Positions 53,805 through 62,310 of a stretch of DNA of 64,000 nt are shown one piece after another. The stretch is from Novosphingobium album (ex Hu et al. 2023) (GTDB lineage Bacteria; Pseudomonadota; Alphaproteobacteria; Sphingomonadales; Sphingomonadaceae). Within the stretch, counting starts at the first letter, position 1. Each line of letters begins with the position of its first letter. The stretch covers positions 124,001 to 188,000 of the forward strand of contig NZ_JALHLE010000002.1 in the NCBI RefSeq assembly GCF_022832385.1, written 5' to 3'. The position numbers were made by a program, and so were the translations under genes. The notes under the pieces were generated by a model. The model was not told the origin of the DNA. It was given only the letters and a program-made list of their open reading frames with translations, and searched no databases.

Positions 53805-54940
53805 ACGACATCCAGATCAGCGCCGCATTCGATTCCGGCAATATCGAAGTTCTCTCCATCGAAGGCAACACTGCCCGTCTCGCCATTCGGCGGGACCGCA
53901 ATTCCGATTTCGCGCAATGGTTCCACTTTCGCGTCAGCGGCGCGAAAGAACGGGAACTCACGCTGATCCTGACCGGTCTCAATGCAACCGCCTATCCGAT
54001 GGGCTGGCCCGGCTACAATGCCTGCGTATCCGAAGACCGCCAGTTCTGGGGCCGAGCCGAGAGCCATTGGGACGAAGGCCGGGACGGCGGCTCGCTGACG
54101 ATTCGTTACAGGCCTTCCGGCAACGTCGCGTGGTTCGCCTACTTCGCGCCCTACTCGATGGAGCGCCACCACGACCTCGTGTCCGAAATGGCCGGCGAGG
54201 TGGACTACCGCTGCCTCGGCACGACGCTGGACGGGCAGCCGGTCGACTGTCTCGAAATGGGGGCAGGCCCGGTACAGGTCTGGCTCTATGCCCGCCAGCA
54301 CCCCGGCGAATCGATGGCCGAATGGTGGATGGAAGGCGCGCTGGAACTGCTTGCCGACCCGGCCAATTCGACCGGCCGCGAGCTGCGCCGCCGTTGCCGT
54401 CTGCACGTAGTTCCCAATGCGAACCCCGACGGCTCACGCCGCGGCCATCTGCGCACCAATGGGGCGGGCGTGAATCTTAACCGCGAATGGGATAGTCCCA
54501 CTCCCGAAAAGTCCCCCGAGGTACTGGCGATCCGCAATGCCATGGATGCCAGCGGAGTCGACTTCGCGATGGACGTTCATGGCGACGAGGCGATTCCAGC
54601 CGTGTTCCTCGCGGGATTCGAAGGCATTCCTTCACTCAAGGACGAACAGCTCTCCGGCTACAACCGCTATGCCGAATTGCTGGAACGGCGCACGCCCGAT
54701 TTCCAGACCCGGCTGGGCTACCCCGTCGCCCGGCCCGGCAAAGGCAATCTTTCGATGTCCACGAACCAGCTCGCGGAACGCTATGGCTGCGTGTCGATGA
54801 CGCTGGAGATGCCGTTCAAGGATCACAATCCGGCGGCCGAGCGCCGTCAGGGATGGAGCCCCGAACGGTCGAAGCAACTCGGCCAGGACTGCATGGGCGC
54901 CCTGTTGGAATGGCTGATCGAGCGCGAAAGCCGGGCCTGA
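53801..54940 (+). CDS. M14 family zinc carboxypeptidase, CCP-like subgroup
   Basis: This 379-residue protein has an N-terminal beta-sandwich-like domain (residues 1-130) before a carboxypeptidase catalytic domain. Zinc ligands are seen in [13 protein letters not shown] (HxxE) and DVHGDEAIP, with the catalytic glutamate in [11 protein letters not shown]. This N-domain plus CP layout fits the cytosolic carboxypeptidase (CCP/M14D) group, which removes acidic residues from protein tails; bacterial substrates are mostly unknown. No signal peptide, although the upstream genes are exported. Overlaps the DUF4136 stop. Confidence 0.88.
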   Translation: MNDIQISAAFDSGNIEVLSIEGNTARLAIRRDRNSDFAQWFHFRVSGAKERELTLILTGLNATAYPMGWPGYNACVSEDRQFWGRAESHWDEGRDGGSLTIRYRPSGNVAWFAYFAPYSMERHHDLVSEMAGEVDYRCLGTTLDGQPVDCLEMGAGPVQVWLYARQHPGESMAEWWMEGALELLADPANSTGRELRRRCRLHVVPNANPDGSRRGHLRTNGAGVNLNREWDSPTPEKSPEVLAIRNAMDASGVDFAMDVHGDEAIPAVFLAGFEGIPSLKDEQLSGYNRYAELLERRTPDFQTRLGYPVARPGKGNLSMSTNQLAERYGCVSMTLEMPFKDHNPAAERRQGWSPERSKQLGQDCMGALLEWLIERESRA

Positions 54941-54949
54941 CGCCCGGCT

Positions 54950-55381
54950 TCAATCGAGGTTCGCAGGCCCGAAGGCATGCGGCAACAGCGCTGACAGCCG
55001 CAGTTCCAACACACCGTCGGCGCCGTCGCACCATATCACCGGGTCGCTGCCGCCCAGTTGCGCGATCTCGTTGAGCACTTGCCGGCAACGGCCGCACGGC
55101 GTGACCGTAGGTCCCTCGCCCGGCGCACCGGGTGCACCACCCGTCACGGCCACCGCCTCGAGCTTGCCCCGCCCCACGGTCGAGAGGATCTTGGCAACTG
55201 CCACCGTCTCGGCGCACAGCGCCAGGCCGTAGCTCGCGTTCTCGACATTGGCGCCGGTCACCACCGAGCCATCGGCCAGCAGCAGCGCCGCACCGACGTG
55301 GAAGTTCGAATAGGGGGCATAGGCCCCGGCCGCCGCCTTGCGTGCAGCCGCAATCAGGGCGTCCCGTTTGCTGTCGCTCAT
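54950..55381 (-). CDS. cdd: cytidine deaminase
   Basis: This 143-residue homotetrameric-type enzyme deaminates cytidine and deoxycytidine for pyrimidine salvage. The catalytic NVENASYGLALCAE carries the first zinc cysteine and the proton-shuttling glutamate, and PCGRCRQVL gives the other two cysteines. Its start overlaps the GH25-like gene end by four bases, so the two are coupled. It converges on the M14 peptidase gene. Confidence 0.95.
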   Translation of the reverse strand: MSDSKRDALIAAARKAAAGAYAPYSNFHVGAALLLADGSVVTGANVENASYGLALCAETVAVAKILSTVGRGKLEAVAVTGGAPGAPGEGPTVTPCGRCRQVLNEIAQLGGSDPVIWCDGADGVLELRLSALLPHAFGPANLD

Positions 55382-56103
55382 GGCTGCACAACTACCCAGC
55401 GCAGATCATCCTGCGCAACCTCGTTCGCCAGACTGGTGTTGGCCGTCCACAAAGTCCAGGGCCGCCCGGCATAGTCCGGCATCAGCCGGTCCCGCACCAG
55501 CCACAGGTTGCGGTCCAGCTTGTGGGCGATGCCATAGCGCGCCTCGAACCGGGATGTGACTTTCAGGATCACTGGCTTGCCCGCGTGGGTCTCGATCTGG
55601 TTGAGGAAAGTCATCAGCTCGCTTTCGACCTTCGCGTCGCTGACGTGCACCGGGCAATTGTCAGCCAGCATGTCGAGTTCGACCGCCGGGGGCAGCAGCG
55701 AGGCGTCGCGCGGCACGGTGGTGACGAAATTCGCTGCCTGCTTGTCGGCCGGCTGGCAGGGATCGTAACGGTGGACCGCACCCACCTGCATCTTCGCGGC
55801 CCGCGCCGCATCGAAATTCGCGACAAAACGCGGATCGCGGGCAAAAGCGCTCGCACTGGCATCGATATACGCGAAGTCGACGCCAATCGCCTTGAGGGAA
55901 TCCCAGTTCACATCGCCGTCGTCAACGCCGATCTCGACACCTTGCATCGGGAAAACCGCACGGTCCGGCAGCCAGTGATGCATCTGCCACCAGGTCCACG
56001 CGCCGGCGACCAGCGCCACCAGCAGCAGCACGCCCAAACTCCGCAGCCGGGCAACACCGCTCAGCCGCGCACGTTTGCGCTGTTTCCCTCCCCGCGCTGC
56101 CAA
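55378..56103 (-). CDS. membrane-anchored GH25 lysozyme-fold protein with altered catalytic residues
   Basis: This 241-residue protein begins at a TTG, 11 bp after UPF0262 and preceded by GAGGAGGGGG; no ATG lies before the anchor. Residues 20-40 form a membrane helix. The rest resembles GH25 muramidases: GVEIGVDDGDVNWDSLKAIG, FAYIDAS, and PPAVELDML. The DxE motif is E142-L-D144 instead, and the glutamate after the usual K-A-[ST] is alanine, so classical muramidase activity is doubtful. It may bind glycan instead. No phage genes are nearby. Confidence 0.72.
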   Translation of the reverse strand: MAARGGKQRKRARLSGVARLRSLGVLLLVALVAGAWTWWQMHHWLPDRAVFPMQGVEIGVDDGDVNWDSLKAIGVDFAYIDASASAFARDPRFVANFDAARAAKMQVGAVHRYDPCQPADKQAANFVTTVPRDASLLPPAVELDMLADNCPVHVSDAKVESELMTFLNQIETHAGKPVILKVTSRFEARYGIAHKLDRNLWLVRDRLMPDYAGRPWTLWTANTSLANEVAQDDLRWVVVQP

Positions 56104-56114
56104 AAACCCCCTCC

Positions 56115-56597
56115 TCAGCCCCGGATATGCAGAACGCAGATCAGCGTAAACAGGCGCCGGGCCGTGGGAAAGTCTGTCTCGACCTTCCCTTCCAGCCGCT
56201 CCAGCAGCAGTTCCGCCGCCTCGTTGTGAACGCCGCGCCGGGCCATGTCGATGGTTTCGATTTCCTGCGGTGTCGATTTGCGAATCGCCTGATAATAGCT
56301 TTCGCAGATCGCGAAGTACTCGCGGATCGGGCGGCGGAAACGGGCAAGCCCCAGCAGCAGCGTCTCCAGCGGCTCGCCGGCATCGTTCTCGATTTCCAGC
56401 GACAGCCTGCCGTCGCTCACGGCCAGCTTGAGCCGGTACGGCCCTTGATGCCCGGCGGCATAGGAGCGCAGCGGCTTGAACACGTTGTCCTCGATCAGGT
56501 CGAAGATGGCGATCCGCCGTTCCTGTTCGATATCGGCGTTGCGCCACAGGATGGTCGCCTCGTCGAGTTCGATGTGATTGATCCGCGGGTCCGGCAT
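56115..56597 (-). CDS. UPF0262 family protein
   Basis: This 160-residue protein is conserved in Alphaproteobacteria but uncharacterised. Signature segments are HIELDEATILWRNADIEQER, FKPLRSYAAGHQGPYRL and RRGVHNEAAELLLERL. No signal peptide or membrane helix. The ATG (MPDPRIN) was chosen over a longer frame which starts within the divergent dnaB leader. It heads the UPF0262, GH25-like, cdd cluster, with 11-bp and overlapping junctions. Confidence 0.9.
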   Translation of the reverse strand: MPDPRINHIELDEATILWRNADIEQERRIAIFDLIEDNVFKPLRSYAAGHQGPYRLKLAVSDGRLSLEIENDAGEPLETLLLGLARFRRPIREYFAICESYYQAIRKSTPQEIETIDMARRGVHNEAAELLLERLEGKVETDFPTARRLFTLICVLHIRG

Positions 56598-56728
56598 GAT
56601 GCGCACCGCCTTTACGCGCTTGCAGCACGCGCGGGCAAGCCCGACTAACGTCCTCCACACCCTGTGGATTAAAAACGACACAGATCGCGCTTGCGAGCGC
56701 TGTCCGCCGAGACCATGGTGCCGCGCTT

Positions 56729-58243
56729 ATGGCTCAGGAAGACCTTCTCATCAAACCGGCCGCGAGCGAAGCGCGTACCCTGCCCTCGAACGTCGAGGCA
56801 GAGGCCGCGTTCCTCGGTGCTGTGCTGATCGACAACCGCGTGATCGAAGAGCTTCAGACCCAGCTTGGCCCCCAGCATTTCTTCGAGCCGGTCCACGCGC
56901 GCGTCTATGAGCGCATCCTGCACCTGCTCGATCGCAAGGCCGTGGTCACGCCTGTCACCCTGCGCCCCTATTTCGAGAGCGACGAGGCGCTCAAGGAACT
57001 GGGCGGCGTGGCCTACCTCGCCCGCCTCACCGCCGACGGCCAGGGCCTGCTCGCCCCACGCGAACTGGCAGACCAGATCTACGACCTCGCCCTGCTGCGA
57101 GAGCTGATCACGGTGGGCCGGGGCCTCGTCGAAGGGGCCATGGACACCTCCGAATCGGTCGATCCGCAGCAGCAGATCGAGCAGGCGGAAGCGGCGCTCT
57201 ACAAGGTGGCCGAAGGCGCAGCGACCGCGAACGAGGCCAAGAGCTTCTCCGCCGCGACACGCACCGCGATCTTCAACATCGAGAAGGCGTTCAATTCGGG
57301 CGGCAACGTCTCCGGCAAGACCACCGGACTCACCTCGGTCAACCAGAAGATCGGCGGCTTGCACGATTCCGACCTTATCATCCTTGCCGGGCGCCCCGGC
57401 ATGGGCAAGACCTCGCTGGTCACCAACATCGCCTTCAACACTTCTCAGCGATACATTGACGATACCGTGCGTGACGGGATCGAACCCGCCAAATCGGTAG
57501 GCGCACCGACTGCCTTCTTCAGCCTCGAAATGAGCGCCGACCAGCTCGCGACGCGTATCCTGGCCGAACAGTCGGGCATCAGCTCCGAAGCGCTACGTAT
57601 GGGCAAGATCAGCCGCGAGGATTTCCAGCAGCTGTCCTTCGCGAGCCAGCGCCTCGCCGAACTGCCGCTCTATATTGACGACACGCCGGGCCTCTCGATT
57701 GCCGCGCTGCGCACGCGCGCACGCCGCCTCAAGCGCCGTCACAACATCGGCCTGATCATCATCGACTACCTCCAGCTGCTGTCGGGCTCTGGCCGCGCGA
57801 ACGACAACCGCGTGAACGAAATCTCGGAAATCTCGCGCGGGTTGAAGACGCTGGCCAAGGAACTCGAAGTGCCGGTGATCGCGCTCTCACAGCTCAGCCG
57901 CGCCGTCGAACAGCGCGAGGACAAGAAGCCGATGCTCTCGGACCTGCGCGAATCAGGCTCGATCGAACAGGACGCCGACATGGTCTGGTTCGTGTTCCGC
58001 GAGGACTACTACGTCAACGCGACTGAGCCAAAGTACCCGGCCGAAGGCGATCCGCAGGACGTGATCGACAAGTGGGAGGCCTGGCGTCAGAAGATGGAGC
58101 AGGTCACCGGCCTTGCCGAACTGATCGTCGCCAAGCAGCGTCACGGTTCGACCGGGCGCGTGCGTCTGAAGTTCGAGGCACGGATCACCAAGTTCTCCGA
58201 CCTTGCGCCGGACGACATGCGGGCGGCGTTCGAAAGTGACTGA
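56729..58243 (+). CDS. dnaB: replicative DNA helicase DnaB
   Basis: This 504-residue hexameric helicase unwinds DNA at the replication fork. The N-terminal helical domain (residues 1-170: LPSNVEAEAAFLGAVLIDN) is followed by the RecA-like motor with Walker A LAGRPGMGKTSLV, Walker B IIIDYLQLL and arginine-finger segment near KQRHGSTGRV. No intein or insertion is present. It diverges from UPF0262 with about 130 bp between, and precedes an SDR gene with five bases in between. Confidence 0.97.
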   Translation: MAQEDLLIKPAASEARTLPSNVEAEAAFLGAVLIDNRVIEELQTQLGPQHFFEPVHARVYERILHLLDRKAVVTPVTLRPYFESDEALKELGGVAYLARLTADGQGLLAPRELADQIYDLALLRELITVGRGLVEGAMDTSESVDPQQQIEQAEAALYKVAEGAATANEAKSFSAATRTAIFNIEKAFNSGGNVSGKTTGLTSVNQKIGGLHDSDLIILAGRPGMGKTSLVTNIAFNTSQRYIDDTVRDGIEPAKSVGAPTAFFSLEMSADQLATRILAEQSGISSEALRMGKISREDFQQLSFASQRLAELPLYIDDTPGLSIAALRTRARRLKRRHNIGLIIIDYLQLLSGSGRANDNRVNEISEISRGLKTLAKELEVPVIALSQLSRAVEQREDKKPMLSDLRESGSIEQDADMVWFVFREDYYVNATEPKYPAEGDPQDVIDKWEAWRQKMEQVTGLAELIVAKQRHGSTGRVRLKFEARITKFSDLAPDDMRAAFESD

Positions 58244-58248
58244 CCGGG

Positions 58249-58995
58249 ATGCCAGTGACTGACCAGAAGGTCCTGCTGATCGCCGGCGGTTCCGGCTCGA
58301 TCGGCAGCGCTATTGCGCGCCATGCGCTGTCGCATGGCTGGAAAGTAGCACTGCACGGCCGCACAGCGGAAAAGGTGGACGCCGCCGTCACCGGCCTGTC
58401 CTACCTCGGAGAAATCGACGGCTTCCTTGCCGACATCTGGGAAGACGATGCAGCTGAGATGCTCGTGGCCGAAGTGGCGGAGCAATATGGTCGGATCGAT
58501 GCGGTGATCGACTGCACGGCGACCGGACCAGTGGGTATTACCGGCCTGTTTCCAGAGACATCCCCCGAAGTGTTCGGAGACTTTCTGAACGTTTCGGTCG
58601 GTTGGGTCGAGCGGCTGGCCTACGCTTCTCACGATTTCCTCGCACAACAGGGCGGAACCCTGATTGCCTTTGTTTCGGACGCGGGGATTTACGCAGCGCC
58701 GCGTCAGGCCCTCATCGGCGCTGCGCGTGCCGGGACGATCGGCTTCATCCGCAACTTCGCGGTGGAAGCGGCACTAGATGGCATCCGTGCCCATGCCATC
58801 TCGCCAAGCTATGTAGAGGGCTCGGCCAGCGCCCAGCGGATGGGTTCCGAACGCATGGCCAGCGCCGCGCGACGCGCTGGCCTTGGACTGCCCACCGCAG
58901 ACGACATTGCTCCGCTCGTGCTGTTCCTTTGCAACGACGGGGCTGCCAAGATCACCGGGCAAGTCATCAGCGTGAACGGCGGCCTGAACGCCTGA
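58249..58995 (+). CDS. short-chain dehydrogenase-like protein lacking the YxxxK motif
   Basis: This 248-residue protein has the SDR nucleotide loop AGGSGSIGSAIA and the ending TGQVISVNGGLNA. The active-site serine is in FVSDAGIYAAP, but the Tyr-x-x-x-Lys position reads LIGAARAG, with no tyrosine and arginine for lysine. It may be a non-catalytic or specialised SDR of the kind found in polyketide or aromatic pathways. The gene starts five bases after dnaB, so it may share its transcript. Function unknown. Confidence 0.8.
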   Translation: MPVTDQKVLLIAGGSGSIGSAIARHALSHGWKVALHGRTAEKVDAAVTGLSYLGEIDGFLADIWEDDAAEMLVAEVAEQYGRIDAVIDCTATGPVGITGLFPETSPEVFGDFLNVSVGWVERLAYASHDFLAQQGGTLIAFVSDAGIYAAPRQALIGAARAGTIGFIRNFAVEAALDGIRAHAISPSYVEGSASAQRMGSERMASAARRAGLGLPTADDIAPLVLFLCNDGAAKITGQVISVNGGLNA

Positions 58996-58999
58996 CAAA

Positions 59000-60484
59000 T
59001 CAGGCCGATTGCGGTTCGGCGGCGCCGATGTCTCTCTCTTTAGGACCCAGGCGCATCAGGAGCGCATAAGTCACCAGCGCAACGGCCACCCCGACAAACC
59101 AGGCGTAAACATATATCTCCGACCACAAGGCTCCGATTTGGCCAAACTGGCCGGGGAACGACACCTTCAGGAAGCCCGGGACATTCGGCGCCACGCCGAG
59201 TACCAGCGCAAACAGCGCCTTCACGTTCCACCCATTACCGTAGTGGTAAGGTCCATCGGTCTGGTAGAGCCCCTCGACGTCGAGCTCTCTGCCCCGCACC
59301 AGCCAGTAGTCGGCGATGAGAATGCCCGCGATCGGCCCCAACAGCGCGCCGTAGCCCGTGAGCCAGGTGAAGATGTAACCATTGGTGCTCTCCAGCAGCT
59401 TCCAGGGCATCATGAACAGGCCGATGAAAGCGGTGAACAGCGCGCCCGTACGATAGGAGATGCGCGCGGGGTTGAGCGACGCGAAATCGTAGGCAGAGCA
59501 GACGAGGTTCGCGGCAATGTTGCAGGAAACCGTGTCCACCGCGATCACAATCAGGCCCATCAAAACGAACGGGCCGGAGAGCGTCCCCGCAAGCTGTACC
59601 GGATCCCAGATGGCCTCCCCATAGATCACGACCGTCGCCGAAGTCGTCATCACGCTGATCAGCGCGATAATACCCATCATCGGCGGCAGACCGAGAGTCT
59701 GGCCGAGAACCTGATCCTTCTGGCTCTTCGCGAACCGCGTGAAGTCGGGGATGTTCAGCGCCAGCGTGCCCCAGAAACCCACCATTGCGGTCAGCGATGG
59801 CAGGAAGACGGCCCAGAACTGCCCCGCCTTGGGGCCGCCATGCGCAAATGCTGAAGGGCTGGAGAAGATCGGCCCCAGTCCGCCCGCTGCATCCACCGCC
59901 CACCACAAGAGGCCAAAGCAGGCGACCATCTTGAGCGGGGCTGTCCAGGTCTCGAGACGGCGAATGGTGAGGATGCCCTTTCGCACGAACAGCAACTGAA
60001 TCGACCAGAAGGCCAGGAACGCCAGCAGCTGGCCTATACCGATCCCGAAGAATGGCAGGTGCGCGCCGCGCAAATCGGAACCGAGAAAAATTCCCAGCAA
60101 CGTCAGCAGGGCTTCACCGCCGATCCAGGTCTGGATCCCATACCAGCCGCAAGCAACCAGCGCCCGCGCCAGAGCCGGAAGGCGGGCACCGATCGTGCCG
60201 AAGGAAGAGCGCACCAACACCGCAAACGGCACCCCGAAGCGTGCCCCCGGATGTCCGATCAGGAGCATCGGCACGAGGATGATGACATTGCCGAGAAGAA
60301 CGGTCCCTGCGGCCTGCAATGCCGACATCCCCTGTTCGATCAGACCGGCCGCCAGCATCCAGGTAGGAACGGCCACGATCATTCCGACCCACAGCGCCGC
60401 GAAATGATACCAGCGCCAGTTGCGCTGATCAGCGCGCGTCGGCGCAAGATCTTCATTCCACAGCGAATCGCCTGCCTGTTGCAT
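59000..60484 (-). CDS. NCS1 family nucleobase/hydantoin transporter
   Basis: This 494-residue protein has about twelve membrane helices with the NCS1 pattern: a first helix after RNWRWYHFAALWVGM, the GMSALQAAGTVLLGN and HPGARFGVPFAVLVRSSFG loop, and DVEGLYQTDG near the end. Related transporters carry purines, cytosine, uracil, allantoin or hydantoins with Na+ or H+. The substrate is not deducible from sequence alone. It converges on the SDR gene with about five bases between stops. Confidence 0.87.
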   Translation of the reverse strand: MQQAGDSLWNEDLAPTRADQRNWRWYHFAALWVGMIVAVPTWMLAAGLIEQGMSALQAAGTVLLGNVIILVPMLLIGHPGARFGVPFAVLVRSSFGTIGARLPALARALVACGWYGIQTWIGGEALLTLLGIFLGSDLRGAHLPFFGIGIGQLLAFLAFWSIQLLFVRKGILTIRRLETWTAPLKMVACFGLLWWAVDAAGGLGPIFSSPSAFAHGGPKAGQFWAVFLPSLTAMVGFWGTLALNIPDFTRFAKSQKDQVLGQTLGLPPMMGIIALISVMTTSATVVIYGEAIWDPVQLAGTLSGPFVLMGLIVIAVDTVSCNIAANLVCSAYDFASLNPARISYRTGALFTAFIGLFMMPWKLLESTNGYIFTWLTGYGALLGPIAGILIADYWLVRGRELDVEGLYQTDGPYHYGNGWNVKALFALVLGVAPNVPGFLKVSFPGQFGQIGALWSEIYVYAWFVGVAVALVTYALLMRLGPKERDIGAAEPQSA

Positions 60485-60846
60485 TGCTGCCCTCGTCCTG
60501 TTCCCCAAACCACGGAGGATGCCGCACTGCAGCAATTCAGCAAGACAGGACGAACTCATTTCCGGCAGACGGACAAAAGTATTGCGATTTCCGGCCTCAC
60601 AACCGCCTTGCCGGCGTATCCGGGGCCGAACGCCCGGCACACAGGGGTACAGCAAGAGGGCCGCCGTTGCGTCCTTCAAAATATGGGCCGGAGCCGGCGG
60701 CAAAGGCGGGCCGTGAAACGGCAAATGTTTTCTGCCGTCCTTGATCTCGATCAATTCAATTGTTGCTGAATTGTAAAAAATAGCTGTTGAGACGCATTCG
60801 CATTAGCGATATTGGCGGTGCAACATTCAAAAAACAGTGAGGGATC
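60485..60846 (+). promoter_or_regulatory. intergenic region with a possible Fur-like box (60787-60805)
   Basis: This 362-bp gap lies between divergent transcripts. The part near the barrel gene is AT-rich. TTGAGACGCATTCGCATTA at 60787-60805 resembles half of the iron-regulator box seen before bfd. No open frame, hairpin or RNA gene was seen elsewhere in the gap. The Fur assignment is by eye and uncertain. Confidence 0.35.
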
Positions 60847-61737
60847 ATGAACATTCGATTCGCTTGGGCGGCCGCTGCCGCCTGCCTTGCGGTGCCCGGA
60901 GTAGCCCACGCCGACGAAAACCTGTTGGGTTACAACACCGGGGCCGAAGTCCTGCCCAAGGGATCCGGCGATCTCTATGTCTTCAACACACTGCGTTCGG
61001 ACAAGGGCCAGGGGCACTACCGCGCTGTCGATACCCAGCTTGAAGTGGAATATGGCGTCACCGACCGGATCCAGTTGTCAGTTGCCGCAAACATCCTTTC
61101 GATCGACACGGCGGGCCTGACCATTGACGGCTACCTTCCCAAGCCGATCAACAAGGGGCCGCGCTTCTCCGGCGTCGAATTGAGTGCCAAGTTCAACGTC
61201 CTGAGCCCGGCTCTCGACAACTTCGGCCTGGCCGTAATCACCTCGGTCGAAGTCAACCGCCTCGACCCGCACAGTGGCCAGGACAAGCTGGAATACGAAG
61301 CTCACACCGTCCTTGCCGCGCAGAAGTACTTCATGCAGGGCCAGCTCACCTGGATCGGCAACATTGGCTTGAAGGCCGGCTACGAAGACCGCAAGGCCAT
61401 TGCGAACCTGCCTGAGGGTTTTGACTGGCCGACCACCCCGGAAATGGAAATCGAGCTGTCGGTCGGCACCGGCCTGTCCTACCGCGTCGCTCCGAACTGG
61501 TTCATCGGTGCCGAAACGCAGTGGGCGTCCGAGTATGAAACCGAAGTCGGCAACGAACGCTGGTCGCTCTTTGCGGGCCCGACCATCCACTATGGCGGGA
61601 AAAGGATGTGGGCCACGCTGACCTGGTTCCCGCAGATCACCGGCGGCGGCGAGAAGTACGAAGGCCAGACCGGACACCTTCACCTGATCGAAAAGACGAA
61701 AGACGAGTTCCGGCTCAAGCTGGGCTACAACTTCTAA
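60847..61737 (+). CDS. outer-membrane beta-barrel protein (DUF6662-like)
   Basis: This 296-residue protein has a signal peptide (MNIRFAWAAAAACLA...HADEN) and alternating strands through to a C-terminal phenylalanine (FRLKLGYNF), typical of BamA-inserted barrels. Blocks such as YGVTDRIQLSVAANIL and WTLFAGPTIHYGGKRMWA-like strands fit a barrel of about 12 strands. It heads a four-gene cluster with an FMN-binding protein, ApbE and a small membrane protein (gaps 14, 10, 20 bp). The barrel could anchor or accept electrons across the outer membrane; this is inference. Confidence 0.82.
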   Translation: MNIRFAWAAAAACLAVPGVAHADENLLGYNTGAEVLPKGSGDLYVFNTLRSDKGQGHYRAVDTQLEVEYGVTDRIQLSVAANILSIDTAGLTIDGYLPKPINKGPRFSGVELSAKFNVLSPALDNFGLAVITSVEVNRLDPHSGQDKLEYEAHTVLAAQKYFMQGQLTWIGNIGLKAGYEDRKAIANLPEGFDWPTTPEMEIELSVGTGLSYRVAPNWFIGAETQWASEYETEVGNERWSLFAGPTIHYGGKRMWATLTWFPQITGGGEKYEGQTGHLHLIEKTKDEFRLKLGYNF

Positions 61738-61751
61738 GGAGGCGCAAGGCT

Positions 61752-62300
61752 ATGAACCGCTCGATCTGGACGGCACTGCTGGGTCTTCCTGCCCTCACCG
61801 TAGTGTCGGCACCGGCCTACGCAGTCGACTATCTCAACGTGGAGCAGGCGCAGCGGGCCGTGATCCCGAATGCGACCAGCTTTACGGCCTATTCCGTCAC
61901 GCTTTCCCCGGATCAGCTCAAGCAGATCAAGGCGATTGCGAAAGTGCCGCAGCGCACCGATAAACCGCGTGTCTGGAAAGCTATGGCCGGTGGCAAGCAG
62001 GTCGGCTGGGTAATCGTCGACGAAGTGATCGGCAAGCACGAGATGATCACCTATGCCACCGGCATCTCGACGGACGGGCACGTTCTCGGCGTCGAAATCA
62101 TGTCCTACCGCGAGAGCAAAGGCGATCAGGTGCGCAATGCCAAGTGGCGCAACCTGTTCAAAGGCAAGGCAGTCAGCGACCCGTTCAAGCTCAACCAGGA
62201 CATTCCGAACATCTCGGGTGCCACCTTGTCGTGCCGGAACCTCACCGATGGTGTGAAGCGCCTGCTCGCACTGCATCAGGTGGCGCTGGGCAAGTCTTGA
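61752..62300 (+). CDS. exported FMN-binding domain protein
   Basis: This 182-residue periplasmic protein has a signal peptide (MNRSIWTALLGLPALTVVSAPAYA) and an FMN-binding domain. The flavin attachment motif SGATLS is at residues 155-160; Thr158 is the likely covalent FMN site, filled by ApbE, which is encoded next door. Covalent FMN proteins of this class carry electrons at the cell envelope. The ATG follows AAGGAGGCGCAAGGC. The partner membrane electron donor is probably the last gene of the cluster. Confidence 0.9.
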   Translation: MNRSIWTALLGLPALTVVSAPAYAVDYLNVEQAQRAVIPNATSFTAYSVTLSPDQLKQIKAIAKVPQRTDKPRVWKAMAGGKQVGWVIVDEVIGKHEMITYATGISTDGHVLGVEIMSYRESKGDQVRNAKWRNLFKGKAVSDPFKLNQDIPNISGATLSCRNLTDGVKRLLALHQVALGKS

Positions 62301-62310
62301 GCCCGGCGCC

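Noticed and set aside
55378..56103. Prophage endolysin
   Set aside because: A GH25 fold can mark a phage, but there is a membrane anchor, the catalytic motif is altered and no other phage gene is present.
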